Shown one piece after another: positions 47,313-55,612 of a DNA stretch of 64,000 bases. The notes below the pieces were generated by a model. The model worked only from the letters and a program-made list of their open reading frames with translations, did no database searches and had not been told where the DNA came from. How positions within the stretch are numbered: position 1 is the stretch's first letter; every line of letters begins with the position of its first letter. Source of the stretch: Epilithonimonas caeni DSM 17710 (lineage in GTDB: Bacteria; Bacteroidota; Bacteroidia; Flavobacteriales; Weeksellaceae); NCBI RefSeq assembly GCF_000426465.1, contig NZ_AUFK01000009.1, positions 496,001-560,000 of the forward strand, written 5' to 3'. The position numbers and the translations under genes are program-made.

Positions 47313-47918
47313 TTACGCTAAAATAGTAATTCCTTTCTCAGCCAGATCATAAATTGTATTTCTTGCACTGTCAGGTTTCACGTTCACCGCCTTTGTTCCG
47401 TTGAAATGAAGACAAGTGATGAATCCAGCATTGAAGGCATCGATTGCTGTAAATTTCACACAATAATCCAATGCCAATCCAACAATCTCAACCAACTGGA
47501 TATCGTGGTACTTCAGGAAATCTTCTAATCCGGTTTTCAAAAAATGATTGTTGTCCTGAAAACCGCTGTAACTGTCGATTTCCACATTTTTTCCTTTTTG
47601 GATGATATGCGTGACTTTATCACGATTCAAATCTTTATGAAATTCTGCCCCGAAAGTTCCCTGGACACAATGGTCAGGCCACATAAACTGAGGAATGCCA
47701 TTTAGAGAGATCGTTTCGCCAACATTTTTTCCATTGTTGGAAGCAAAACTTTTATGGTTTGCAGGATGCCAGTCCTGAGTTAAAACGATTTGGTCATATT
47801 CATTTTCTTCCATCAGAAGATTAATATAAGGAATGATGCTGTTAGCTTCCGGAACGGCCAAAGCGCCACCTTCACAAAAATCATTTTGAACATCAACTAT
47901 AATGAGTGCTTTTTTCAT
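47313..47918 (-). CDS. pncA: Nicotinamidase
   Basis: Isochorismatase-fold amidohydrolase of 201 residues converting nicotinamide to nicotinate for NAD salvage. Catalytic Asp9 (IVDVQNDF), a Lys near 110 (IQKGKNVEIDSYSGF) and Cys153 (ALDYCVKFTA) form the triad. Metal ligands are in TQDWHPANHKSF. The gene stands alone; an inverted repeat lies in its upstream gap. Confidence 0.95.
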   Translation of the reverse strand: MKKALIIVDVQNDFCEGGALAVPEANSIIPYINLLMEENEYDQIVLTQDWHPANHKSFASNNGKNVGETISLNGIPQFMWPDHCVQGTFGAEFHKDLNRDKVTHIIQKGKNVEIDSYSGFQDNNHFLKTGLEDFLKYHDIQLVEIVGLALDYCVKFTAIDAFNAGFITCLHFNGTKAVNVKPDSARNTIYDLAEKGITILA

Positions 47919-47946
47919 TGTCTGAGATTTGGGTTATGAAATACAA

Positions 47947-48000
47947 ATGTCATTCTGAAAGAATCTTACCAATCATGATTTTCTTCTCTCGGAATGACAT
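47947..48000. repeat. Inverted repeat ATGTCATTCTGA...TCGGAATGACAT
   Basis: Arms 47947-47958 and 47989-48000 are inverted copies with one mismatch, separated by 30 bases including GAATCTT. It lies between the pncA start and the P5C dehydrogenase stop. It matches a dispersed repeat style common in these genomes and may also help end transcription. Confidence 0.5.
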
Positions 48001-48021
48001 ATTGACATTAAGATCCAGGAT

Positions 48022-49647
48022 TTAACCTAAATATGGATATTTGTAATCTTTTGGAGAGACAAAAGTTTCCTTGATACTTCTCACAGAAACCCAACGCAGG
48101 AGATTCATTTTAGAACCTGCTTTGTCATTGGTTCCGGATGCTCTGGAACCGCCGAAAGGCTGCTGGCCCACAACTGCCCCGGTTGGTTTGTCATTGATAT
48201 AGAAGTTTCCGGAAGCATTTTCCAAAGCCTTGTAAGCTTCTTCGATCGCATATCTGTCCTGTGCGAAAATAGAACCTGTCAAAGAATACTGCGTAGAAGT
48301 ATCAACCAGTTTCAACGTGTCTTCCCAATTTTCGTCCTCATAAACGTAAACGGTCAAGATCGGGCCGAAGATTTCGTCAACAATACTTTCGTAATAAGGA
48401 TTGATGGTTTCGATAACTGTTGGATGTACGAACCAGCCTTTCTTATCATCGTATTTTCCACCGATGATGACATTCGCATCGTTCGAAGCTTCAGCTCTGT
48501 CGATATAACCTTTACATTTCTCGAAAGAATTTTTATCGATAACAGCATTCACGAAGTTGGAAGGATCTTCAGGAGAACCTATTTTGATGGTTTTCATCTG
48601 AGCTTCCATCACCGCCTTCACTTCATTCCAAAGAGATTTAGGAATATAAGCTCTGGACGCAGCAGAACATTTTTGACCCTGATATTCAAAAGCACCTCTT
48701 ACCAGACCTGTTGCAACAGCTTCAACATTAGCTGATGGATGAACCATCACGAAGTCTTTCCCACCAGTTTCACCAACGATCCTTGGATAAGATCTATAGT
48801 TATGGATATTGTCACCGATCATTTTCCACATGCCTTGAAAAACCTTTGTAGAACCTGTGAAATGAAGACCAGCAAAATCTTTGTGGGCCAACACTTTCTC
48901 AGCCGTTTGTTTCCCATCCGTGAAAATCATATTGATGACACCATCCGGCAGTCCGGCTTCTCTCAGAACATCCATGATCACTTTTGCTGAATAAACCTGC
49001 TTATCGGAAGGTTTCCACACTACAACATTCCCCATCATTGCCATACAAGCAGGCAGGTTTCCGGAGATTGCCGTGAAGTTGAATGGCGTCACCGCAAAGC
49101 AGAATCCTTCAAGCGGTCTGTATTCTACACGGTTCCAGATCCCCTTGTCAGAAACCGGCTGTTCAGCATACATTTGCGTCATGAATTCTACATTGAAACG
49201 TAAGAAATCTATGAGTTCACAAGCCGAATCGATCTCCGCCTGATGAACATTCTTGGATTGCCCGATCATCGTCGCAGCATTGATAACATCCCTGTAAGGC
49301 CCGGCTAGAAGTTCAGCAGCTTTCAGGAAAATCGACGCTCTGTGTTCCCATCCAAGTGCATTCCATTTTGCTTTTGCAGCAAGAGCAGCTTCTATGGCCT
49401 GGTCAACGTGAGACATATCGCCTTCGTAATAGAAACCAAAATCGTGCTGATGGTCCTGTGGTGAACTTAGTTTTATTTTTTTGTCTGTTTTTACTTCTTT
49501 TCCACCGATCACCATTGGTATCTCGGTTTTTTCCTTCCACATTTTCTTGTACGTGGCAATCAGGCTTTTTACCTCTTCAGAATTAGGAATGTAAGATTTT
49601 ACCGGTTCATTTATAACAGCTGGAACCTTGGAAATCGCTTTAGACAT
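48022..49647 (-). CDS. pruA: Delta-1-pyrroline-5-carboxylate (glutamate semialdehyde) dehydrogenase
   Basis: NAD-dependent aldehyde dehydrogenase of 541 residues, second step of proline breakdown to glutamate. Catalytic Cys327 lies in EYQGQKCSAASRAY, the general-base Glu in IVGETGGKDFVMVH, and the cofactor motif in LHFTGSTKVFQG. The N-terminal KMWKEKTEIPMVIGGKEV is typical of the stand-alone bacterial/mitochondrial type. The proline dehydrogenase partner is about 10 kb away rather than fused or in an operon. A divergent promoter pair separates it from the T9SS-protein gene. Confidence 0.95.
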   Translation of the reverse strand: MSKAISKVPAVINEPVKSYIPNSEEVKSLIATYKKMWKEKTEIPMVIGGKEVKTDKKIKLSSPQDHQHDFGFYYEGDMSHVDQAIEAALAAKAKWNALGWEHRASIFLKAAELLAGPYRDVINAATMIGQSKNVHQAEIDSACELIDFLRFNVEFMTQMYAEQPVSDKGIWNRVEYRPLEGFCFAVTPFNFTAISGNLPACMAMMGNVVVWKPSDKQVYSAKVIMDVLREAGLPDGVINMIFTDGKQTAEKVLAHKDFAGLHFTGSTKVFQGMWKMIGDNIHNYRSYPRIVGETGGKDFVMVHPSANVEAVATGLVRGAFEYQGQKCSAASRAYIPKSLWNEVKAVMEAQMKTIKIGSPEDPSNFVNAVIDKNSFEKCKGYIDRAEASNDANVIIGGKYDDKKGWFVHPTVIETINPYYESIVDEIFGPILTVYVYEDENWEDTLKLVDTSTQYSLTGSIFAQDRYAIEEAYKALENASGNFYINDKPTGAVVGQQPFGGSRASGTNDKAGSKMNLLRWVSVRSIKETFVSPKDYKYPYLG

Positions 49648-49668
49648 AATTTTAATTTTAGATTTTTA

Positions 49669-49695
49669 CAAATTTACAATCAAAAAAAATAACAA
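49669..49695 (-). promoter_or_regulatory. Candidate promoter of the P5C dehydrogenase gene
   Basis: On the minus strand TTG, 16 bp spacing, then TAAATTTG; the -7 element ends 21 bp before the ATG. Matches the flavobacterial pattern. Confidence 0.4.
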
Positions 49696-49712
49696 ATAAA
49701 TTATGTTTTTAT

Positions 49713-49743
49713 TTGTTTATTTTGTTTTTTTAACATAAATTTG
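49713..49743 (+). promoter_or_regulatory. Candidate promoter of the T9SS-secreted protein gene
   Basis: TTG (49713-49715), 20 bp spacing, then TAAATTTG (49736-49743), 29 bp before the ATG. Confidence 0.45.
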
Positions 49744-49772
49744 ATAGAGTTAATAAAACAAAATAAATAATT

Positions 49773-50663
49773 ATGACGAAAAATTTACTTTTTATTGCGA
49801 GTTTGGCATTTGCAATGACTAATGCTCAAACAACTGTTATTTCTGAAAACTTTGATACTTTCTCAGCTTTATCTGGGCAAGGTTGGACAGCCCTTAATAA
49901 AAGTAATCCTCTTGGAAGTACTACAACTGGGGTATGGAGACAAGGACCTGCGGATCACATTGGTCCACAAAGTGGAGATGATACATCTTATGCATTTTGT
50001 AACTATAGCAGTGCTACAGGAACAGGAACCATTAGTAACTGGCTTATTACACCTGTAGTTAATCTTAGAAATGGAGATGTCATCTCTTTTTATACTATGA
50101 GCGGGGGAGAACCAGGTACTTATCCGGACAGGTTGGAATTAAGGCTAAGTACTGCTGCAACAACAACATTGCCAAGTGGAACGGGAGCTTCAGGGGCTAC
50201 TAACTTAGGTTCTTTTACAACACTTGCGCTTACTGTTAATGCTGACTTAACAGCTACAGGTTATCCTTTTTCATATACTAAATATGATTATACGGTATCT
50301 GGTTTAACAGGTGACGTTGCGTCAAGAATTGCATTTAGATATTATGTTACTGGAGGAGGAACAACTGGGGATTTTTCAGATAATATAGGTGTTGATACAT
50401 TCTCTGTGACTAGACCTGTAATGGCTGTTTCAGATTTGAGCAAATCTAAACTATCTGTTTATCCAAATCCAACATCTGATTATTTAAAAATTAATTCTTC
50501 CGAAAAAGTTCTTACTGCAGAAGTTTTTGATGTTACAGGAAAAAATATCCCTGTTAAATATGATGGAACATCTCTAGACGTTAGATCTTTACCAAAAGGA
50601 GCTTATTTGGTTAAGCTTAAATTTGGTGCAGAAGTTAATGTTCAAAAGTTCATTAAAGAATAA
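49773..50663 (+). CDS. T9SS-secreted protein with cleaved-adhesin-like domain
   Basis: An exported protein of 296 residues. Signal peptide 1-18 (cut near TNAQ), then a beta-sandwich at about 20-215 with ISENFDTFSALSGQGWT, SNWLITPVVNL and FSDNIGVDTFSV, the pattern of the choice-of-anchor J/cleaved-adhesin family. Residues about 225-296 form a type A T9SS sorting domain (LSVYPNPTSDYLKINS, FDVTGKNI, LPKGAYLVKLKF, QKFIKE). The protein is therefore predicted to cross the outer membrane by the gliding/PorSS machinery. No catalytic site is visible. A strong terminator begins right after the stop codon. Confidence 0.88.
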   Translation: MTKNLLFIASLAFAMTNAQTTVISENFDTFSALSGQGWTALNKSNPLGSTTTGVWRQGPADHIGPQSGDDTSYAFCNYSSATGTGTISNWLITPVVNLRNGDVISFYTMSGGEPGTYPDRLELRLSTAATTTLPSGTGASGATNLGSFTTLALTVNADLTATGYPFSYTKYDYTVSGLTGDVASRIAFRYYVTGGGTTGDFSDNIGVDTFSVTRPVMAVSDLSKSKLSVYPNPTSDYLKINSSEKVLTAEVFDVTGKNIPVKYDGTSLDVRSLPKGAYLVKLKFGAEVNVQKFIKE

Positions 50664-50719
50664 TTTTATAAACAAAAAAAGCCCCCTTAAAATTAAGGGG
50701 GCTTTTTTTGTTTATAAAA
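50664..50719. terminator. Bidirectional terminator with 27-bp perfect arms
   Basis: Arms 50664-50690 and 50693-50719 are perfectly complementary around a 2-base loop. The G+C core is GCCCCC/GGGGGC, flanked by A and T tracts on each side. It begins directly after the stop codon of the T9SS gene. Confidence 0.9.
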
Positions 50720-50755
50720 ATGTACTTATCTAATTTTACACAGTAAAATGAAGTA

Positions 50756-51664
50756 ATGATAAATTTTGTATTGATCGTAGTTTGCGTAGTTGCAGGAATG
50801 ATTTTCAAATCAACAAAAACCATTCATCCCGATGCGCACAAAGGCATCAATACCTGGCTTCTCTATATTGCCTTGCCCGCAGTTTCTTTCAAATATCTTC
50901 CCAAAGTAGAATGGTCATGGGAAATGCTTTTTCCAATTTTGAGCACGGTTCTGACAGCGATTGGCGGCTGGGCTTTTATGTTGCTTTACAGTCGAATAAA
51001 AAACTATTCGGCTAGGTCAAGAAGTACAATGGAGCTGGCAAGCGGTTATAGTAACACCTCTTTTATCGGATTTCCTTTGATAACTGCTTTTTACGGAGAA
51101 AAATATCTGAGTATTGCTATCATCTGTGACCAGACGATGTTCCTGATGCTCTCTACAATGGGAATTATCGCAGCATTGAGAGGTGGCAGTAAAAGCGGAA
51201 AAGTAGATTCCAAATTCATTCTTAAAAGACTTTTTACATTTCCTCCGTTTATAGGATGTATCAGTGCATTGATCTTGTCGCAGTTCATCGATCTTCATTT
51301 TGCAGAACCAATGTTTGACAAACTGGCTTCGACAGTTGCTCCTTTGGCTTTGTTCTCCGTGGGGTTGCAATTGAAATTCAATGGTTGGAGAAAGCTGATT
51401 CCACAGATTTCCACATCGATGCTTTACAAATTGATTTTGACACCAATAATGGTTTTGATACTGGCGGTCGTTTTCGGGGTCAAGGGTGATATCGCAAAAA
51501 TCAGTATTTTCGAATCAGCAATGCCAACGGTAATCACGGCAAGCATCATTGCGGAACAGTACCGACTGAATACAAAGCTTATCAATCTGATTATCGGGAT
51601 CAGCATCCTTGTTGGTTTTGTGACAACAGGGATCTGGTTTGAGATCATTGAGTTCTTATTCTAG
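50756..51664 (+). CDS. AEC-family permease
   Basis: Inner-membrane protein of 302 residues with about ten hydrophobic helices arranged as two five-helix halves, typical of the auxin efflux carrier family. YIALPAVSFKYLPK and SGYSNTSFIGFPLI in the first half, and APLALFSVGLQL and SAMPTVITASIIAEQY in the second, match the family. Bacterial members transport small carboxylates such as malate; the substrate here is unknown. It converges on the HlyIII-family gene with a 22-bp inverted repeat between them. Confidence 0.88.
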   Translation: MINFVLIVVCVVAGMIFKSTKTIHPDAHKGINTWLLYIALPAVSFKYLPKVEWSWEMLFPILSTVLTAIGGWAFMLLYSRIKNYSARSRSTMELASGYSNTSFIGFPLITAFYGEKYLSIAIICDQTMFLMLSTMGIIAALRGGSKSGKVDSKFILKRLFTFPPFIGCISALILSQFIDLHFAEPMFDKLASTVAPLALFSVGLQLKFNGWRKLIPQISTSMLYKLILTPIMVLILAVVFGVKGDIAKISIFESAMPTVITASIIAEQYRLNTKLINLIIGISILVGFVTTGIWFEIIEFLF

Positions 51665-51760
51665 GTTTTTGTCGCAAAGTTTTTTAAGAATGAAGTTGCT
51701 TTTTAAGAAGGTAGAATAAACAATTTGATTTTAAAAGCGGATTCTTTAGCTTGAATTTAA

Positions 51761-51819
51761 AAACCACAAAAGTCACAAAAGAAAATAGGCAACTGTATCT
51801 TTTGTGACTTTTGTGGTTT
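51761..51819. repeat. 22-bp perfect inverted repeat between convergent genes
   Basis: Arms 51761-51782 and 51798-51819 contain CCACAAAAGTCACAAAAG and its complement, with a 15-base loop. It lies between two convergent genes and may serve as a shared transcription end. The GTCACAAAAG core resembles the ends of the GCAAAGTCGC elements. Confidence 0.7.
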
Positions 51820-51835
51820 AATATTTTTAGTTCTT

Positions 51836-52471
51836 TTACGGCAGAATAAAAAAGAAAACTGCGCAGAAATGCATGATGCTGCCGCCTAAAACAAACAAAT
51901 GCCAAATGGGATGATAAAAAGGTTTCCGGTCTTTGGCGTAGAAATAGATTCCGAAAGTGTAGCACAAGCCTCCCAGTATGATGAAAGTTAATGCACCCGC
52001 AGAAAGGTTTTCTATCATTGGTTTGATAGCGATGATCGCAGTCCAGCCCATAATGGCGTAGAGCGATAACGAGATCTTTTCATTGTATCTCAGAGGGGAG
52101 AATTTGAAAATAAAGCCGATGATCGCCAGTCCCCAGATCACGCCGAACATCGTCCAGCCCCAGATGCCCTTCAGCCCGAGTAATGCAATAGGGGTATAAG
52201 TCCCGGCAATCAAGATGTAAATACTGAGATGGTCTATTCTCTGGCAGATCTTTTTCCATTTCAGTTTGTAAACAGCGTGATAGATGGTTGAAGCAGAATA
52301 AAGCGTTATCAAACTCAATCCAAAAACCAGAGAACAGACAATGGCGATCGTGCTGTCGCTAATGGCAGAATAAATGATCATCAGTATCAAAGCCACCACA
52401 GACAGGGCCGCTCCAAAACCGTGCGTGATAACGTTGTAGAATTCTTCCTTTTTTCGGTTCTTCTTCGGCAT
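51836..52471 (-). CDS. Hemolysin III/PAQR-family membrane protein
   Basis: A 211-residue protein with seven hydrophobic helices, starting at the ATG giving MPKKNRKKEEFYN; the longer frame starts at TTG. The family motifs are EEFYNVITHGFGA in helix 1, SASTIYHAV in helix 3, RIDHLSIYILIAGTYTP, and the late His of HPIWHLFVLGGSIMHF. These residues form the metal site of the CREST superfamily. Called hemolysin III by homology, but the physiological role in bacteria is uncertain. Confidence 0.9.
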   Translation of the reverse strand: MPKKNRKKEEFYNVITHGFGAALSVVALILMIIYSAISDSTIAIVCSLVFGLSLITLYSASTIYHAVYKLKWKKICQRIDHLSIYILIAGTYTPIALLGLKGIWGWTMFGVIWGLAIIGFIFKFSPLRYNEKISLSLYAIMGWTAIIAIKPMIENLSAGALTFIILGGLCYTFGIYFYAKDRKPFYHPIWHLFVLGGSIMHFCAVFFFILP

Positions 52472-52602
52472 TTTTATAATTTCTATCAAAATTAGTTAAT
52501 TCAAATTTTTAGATAATTGTCCAATTTCAGATTTAACATAATTTTATATTTAAAATAATATTTGGTTTGAAATTTATTGAACATATAATGAAACGTCTTA
52601 GG

Positions 52603-52633
52603 TTGATATTCATTTTAAAAATCCTTAGTTTTG
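52603..52633 (+). promoter_or_regulatory. Candidate promoter of the PBP4 gene
   Basis: TTG (52603-52605), 20 bp spacing, then TAGTTTTG (52626-52633), 13 bp before the ATG, implying a very short leader. Confidence 0.4.
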
Positions 52634-52646
52634 ATGAAAAATAAGA

Positions 52647-54020
52647 ATGAAAATTTTTCTCATTGTTCCCATACTGATATCTCAAATCGTTTTCTCACAG
52701 TCTGTGTCAGAAAATCTGGACAAATCTGTGAAAGAAATGTTATCAACTTCTAATGCCTTATCAGCCAATCTTTCTTTCTATGTTTCGGACGAAAATGGAA
52801 ACTTGGTTTATGAATATAATGGAAACAAAGGTCTTTCTACGGCAAGTACACAGAAGATTTTCACATCAGCAGCGGCTTTGGAAACTTTGGGAAAGAATTA
52901 TCAATTCAAAACGACCGCTTCATATTCCGGGAAGATATCTAATGGAACTTTGGATGGTGATTTTTACATCACTTCCAATGGCGACCCGACTTTGGGAAGC
53001 TGGCGTTGGGAAAATTATAAGCCGGAAAACTTCAAACAACAATTATTAGAAGCTATCAAGAAATCGGGAATCAAGAAAATATCGGGCAGCCTGATCGTTG
53101 ATGATTCATATTTCGATTTCCAAAGTACGCCTGGCGGTTGGCCTTGGAACGATTTGGGGAATTATTACGGAGCAGGAACTTTTGGCGTGAACTGGAGGGA
53201 GAATCAATTTGATATTAATATTAATGGAAACCAATTCAAGAGTTTTTCCTATGGTTTGGATAATGTCAGTTGGATCAATGAATTGAAAACTGGAGGGAAT
53301 TCTGACCAGAGTCTAATTTTCACAGCCCCACATTCGGAAACTGCAATGATCAACGGAACTTTACCTGCAGGAAAAGTATCTATAGTTTCCGGAGCGACCC
53401 CCAATCCACCAATGCAATTGGCCGTCGAAATCCAAAAACTTTTAGGAGAAAACGGAATTTCCATTTCAGGTAAAACAACAACTTATTACAATGAGAAATT
53501 GGCTGGAAAGTCCTTTTCAAAAGCATCAACACAGAATCAAATTTTCGAATATAAATCGCCAACGCTGGACAAAATCGTTTATTGGTTCTTGAGGAAAAGT
53601 ATCAATCTTTACGGAGAAACGCTGATCAAAACAATGGCAAAAGAGAAACGAAATAACCCAAGCTTTGAGACTGGTGTAGATTTTCTCAAAGATTTCTGGA
53701 AATCAAAAGGTATCAATCCGATGATGATCAATTTCGCCGATGGAAGCGGGCTTTCACCACAGAATTACGTTTCGGCGAAAGCACAGGTGCAGGCTTTGTT
53801 GTATGCGAAAAAACAAAGTTGGTTCGATGCCTTCTTTGAGGGTTTCCCAACTCAGAACGGAATCAAAATGAAAAGCGGAACCATCAAAGACAGCAAATCT
53901 TTTGCGGGTTATCAAACCTCCAAAAACGGAAAGAATTATGTGTTTTCCATTATTCTTAATAATTATCAGGGTGGAAGTATCAGTAATGCTTTGTTTAAGA
54001 TTTTGGATAATTTGAAGTAA
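52647..54020 (+). CDS. dacB: D-alanyl-D-alanine carboxypeptidase/endopeptidase (PBP4, family S13)
   Basis: A periplasmic penicillin-binding protein of 457 residues that trims peptidoglycan peptides. Signal peptide 1-17 (cut near VFSQ). The three active-site motifs are SxxK at Ser67-Lys70 (STQK), SxN at Ser318-Asn320 (SIN), and KSG at Lys409 in place of the common KTG. The inserted domain between the first two motifs, with DGDFYITSNGDPTLGS, is typical of S13. Stand-alone gene with its own predicted promoter. Confidence 0.93.
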   Translation: MKIFLIVPILISQIVFSQSVSENLDKSVKEMLSTSNALSANLSFYVSDENGNLVYEYNGNKGLSTASTQKIFTSAAALETLGKNYQFKTTASYSGKISNGTLDGDFYITSNGDPTLGSWRWENYKPENFKQQLLEAIKKSGIKKISGSLIVDDSYFDFQSTPGGWPWNDLGNYYGAGTFGVNWRENQFDININGNQFKSFSYGLDNVSWINELKTGGNSDQSLIFTAPHSETAMINGTLPAGKVSIVSGATPNPPMQLAVEIQKLLGENGISISGKTTTYYNEKLAGKSFSKASTQNQIFEYKSPTLDKIVYWFLRKSINLYGETLIKTMAKEKRNNPSFETGVDFLKDFWKSKGINPMMINFADGSGLSPQNYVSAKAQVQALLYAKKQSWFDAFFEGFPTQNGIKMKSGTIKDSKSFAGYQTSKNGKNYVFSIILNNYQGGSISNALFKILDNLK

Positions 54021-54035
54021 ACAATAAAATGTTGA

Positions 54036-54063
54036 AACACTTCGACACCGCTCAGTGTGACAT
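54036..54063. repeat. CACTTCGAC...CAGTGTGACA repeat
   Basis: The motif CACTTCGACACCGCTCAGTG continues with TGACA. It differs from the copy near 16640 in only a few central bases. Located just after the PBP4 stop codon. Confidence 0.6.
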
Positions 54064-54120
54064 CTTATCTGTTTTGTCAGTCTGAGGTTCTCGAAGACAT
54101 TCAAATAAAATATTAGAATT

Positions 54121-54262
54121 TTAATGCAAAGGCACAAAAGGCTAATATCTATAATGCTTTTCAAGGCACAAAGATTTTAACTTCGTTAAAATTTTAAAAT
54201 CGAAGATTTTATTTTTGCGACTTTTACTAAATTAATTTTAAATATTTTTGCGACTTTGCGAT
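54121..54262. repeat. MITE-like element with GCAAAG inverted ends (copy 2)
   Basis: The left end is TTAATGCAAAGGCACAAA and the right end TTTTTGCGACTTTGCGAT, with ATCGAAGATTTTA inside. It parallels the element at 39583-39734. The right end stops 8 bp before the ATG of the glycosylase gene, so it may carry that gene's leader. Confidence 0.55.
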
Positions 54263-54270
54263 AAAACAAA

Positions 54271-54756
54271 ATGAACAGAATCAATTCTTTTCCGCCAATT
54301 GTAGATGAACACTCAGAAATTCTGATTCTCGGTTCGGTTCCGGGTGTGAAATCTTTGGAAATGCAGCAATATTATGCACATCCTCAAAATCAGTTCTGGA
54401 AATTGATGTTTTATCTTTTTGATACAGAATTTTCGACCGATTATAATACAAGATTAGAATTACTGAAAACGAATAAAGTCGCACTTTGGGATGTTATAGA
54501 AAGCTGTGAAAGAAAAGGTAGCCTGGATACAGAGATCAAAGATGAAATTGATAACAATATCCTTGAATTAATAGAGAATCATCCTAACATCAAAACGATC
54601 TTCTGTAACGGGCAAAAGTCTTACAAAAACCTCCTGAAGATTCTTGGCAAGAATTTCGAAATTCCGATTCTTGTTTTGCCTTCTACAAGTCCGCTTCATA
54701 CGGTGAAGTTTGAGGAGAAATTAGAAAGTTGGAAAGTGATCAAAGATTACTTATAA
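54271..54756 (+). CDS. DNA-deoxyinosine glycosylase (UDG superfamily, family 6)
   Basis: A DNA repair enzyme of 161 residues removing hypoxanthine from DNA. Motif 1 is LILGSVPGVKSL, followed by QYYAHPQNQFWKLM, whose Asn is the expected catalytic residue of the hypoxanthine DNA glycosylase family. Motif 2 is LPSTSPLHTVKFEEKLESW. Length is normal. It converges on aroE with 3 bp between the stop codons. Confidence 0.88.
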   Translation: MNRINSFPPIVDEHSEILILGSVPGVKSLEMQQYYAHPQNQFWKLMFYLFDTEFSTDYNTRLELLKTNKVALWDVIESCERKGSLDTEIKDEIDNNILELIENHPNIKTIFCNGQKSYKNLLKILGKNFEIPILVLPSTSPLHTVKFEEKLESWKVIKDYL

Positions 54757-54759
54757 AAG

Positions 54760-55485
54760 TTAACTCCTCCAGATCTCCCAAGCCTTCTCCGCCTGCTGTT
54801 CCAGCATATAAAATCCATTAAGCGTTGTCGCTCCTTTTTCTGCAGATTTTCTGAGGAAAACTGTTTCTGAAGGATTGTAGATCAAATCGATGACGTAATG
54901 TTTATCGGTAATTGCATCAAACGGAAAAGGTACAGAATCATCTACATTTGGGAAAGTGCCAACCGGTGTTGTCTGGATGATCAATAATGAATCTTTTACC
55001 AATTCTTCCGGGAGATTGTCAAAATTGATCTCAGATTTTCTAGAAACCGTAGTGTGTTCGATATTATGTTTGTCTAAGATATATTTGACAGCTTTTGCAG
55101 CTCCTCCGTCACCAAGGATCAAAGCTTTTTTATGATGCTCTTTTTTATTGATAAGCAAAGTCTTTTCAAATCCGAAAGCATCTGTATTATAACCGATTTT
55201 CTTTCCGTTTTGAAAACTTACGCAATTGACGGCGCCGATCTGTAAAGCTTCCTCGCTTAGTTCATCAAGAAACGGAATGATAGCTTGTTTGTAAGGAATG
55301 GTGACATTCATTCCGATAAGATTGGGATTTTCTAAGAAAGACGTAACATTTTCGATTTCAGAGATGTCAAAGAAATTATATGAATGGTTTTTTAGAAATA
55401 ATTTTTTGAATTTTTCCTCGAAATATTTTTTTGAAAATGAGTAAGAGATATTCTTCCCAAGTAATCCGAATTCCTGTTTTTCCAT
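54760..55485 (-). CDS. aroE: Shikimate dehydrogenase
   Basis: NADPH-dependent enzyme of 241 residues reducing 3-dehydroshikimate in aromatic amino-acid synthesis. Substrate-binding Ser residues are in NISYSFSKKYF, catalytic Lys66 in NVTIPYK, Asp102 in YNTDAFGFE, and the cofactor loop in LGDGGAAKAV. The C-terminal GFYMLEQQA is conserved. TAAATTTG on the minus strand lies only a few bases before the ATG, which would give a nearly leaderless message. Confidence 0.95.
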   Translation of the reverse strand: MEKQEFGLLGKNISYSFSKKYFEEKFKKLFLKNHSYNFFDISEIENVTSFLENPNLIGMNVTIPYKQAIIPFLDELSEEALQIGAVNCVSFQNGKKIGYNTDAFGFEKTLLINKKEHHKKALILGDGGAAKAVKYILDKHNIEHTTVSRKSEINFDNLPEELVKDSLLIIQTTPVGTFPNVDDSVPFPFDAITDKHYVIDLIYNPSETVFLRKSAEKGATTLNGFYMLEQQAEKAWEIWRS

Positions 55486-55612
55486 ACTCCAAATTTAGGA
55501 AATATCAATACAAAATTCATCATAATTTTTTGATTCTTGCATTAGCTGAATTATTTTTGAAACCGATTTCGATGGCGTAATTTTGGCTTTTGAAAATCAA
55601 AAATATTTTAAA

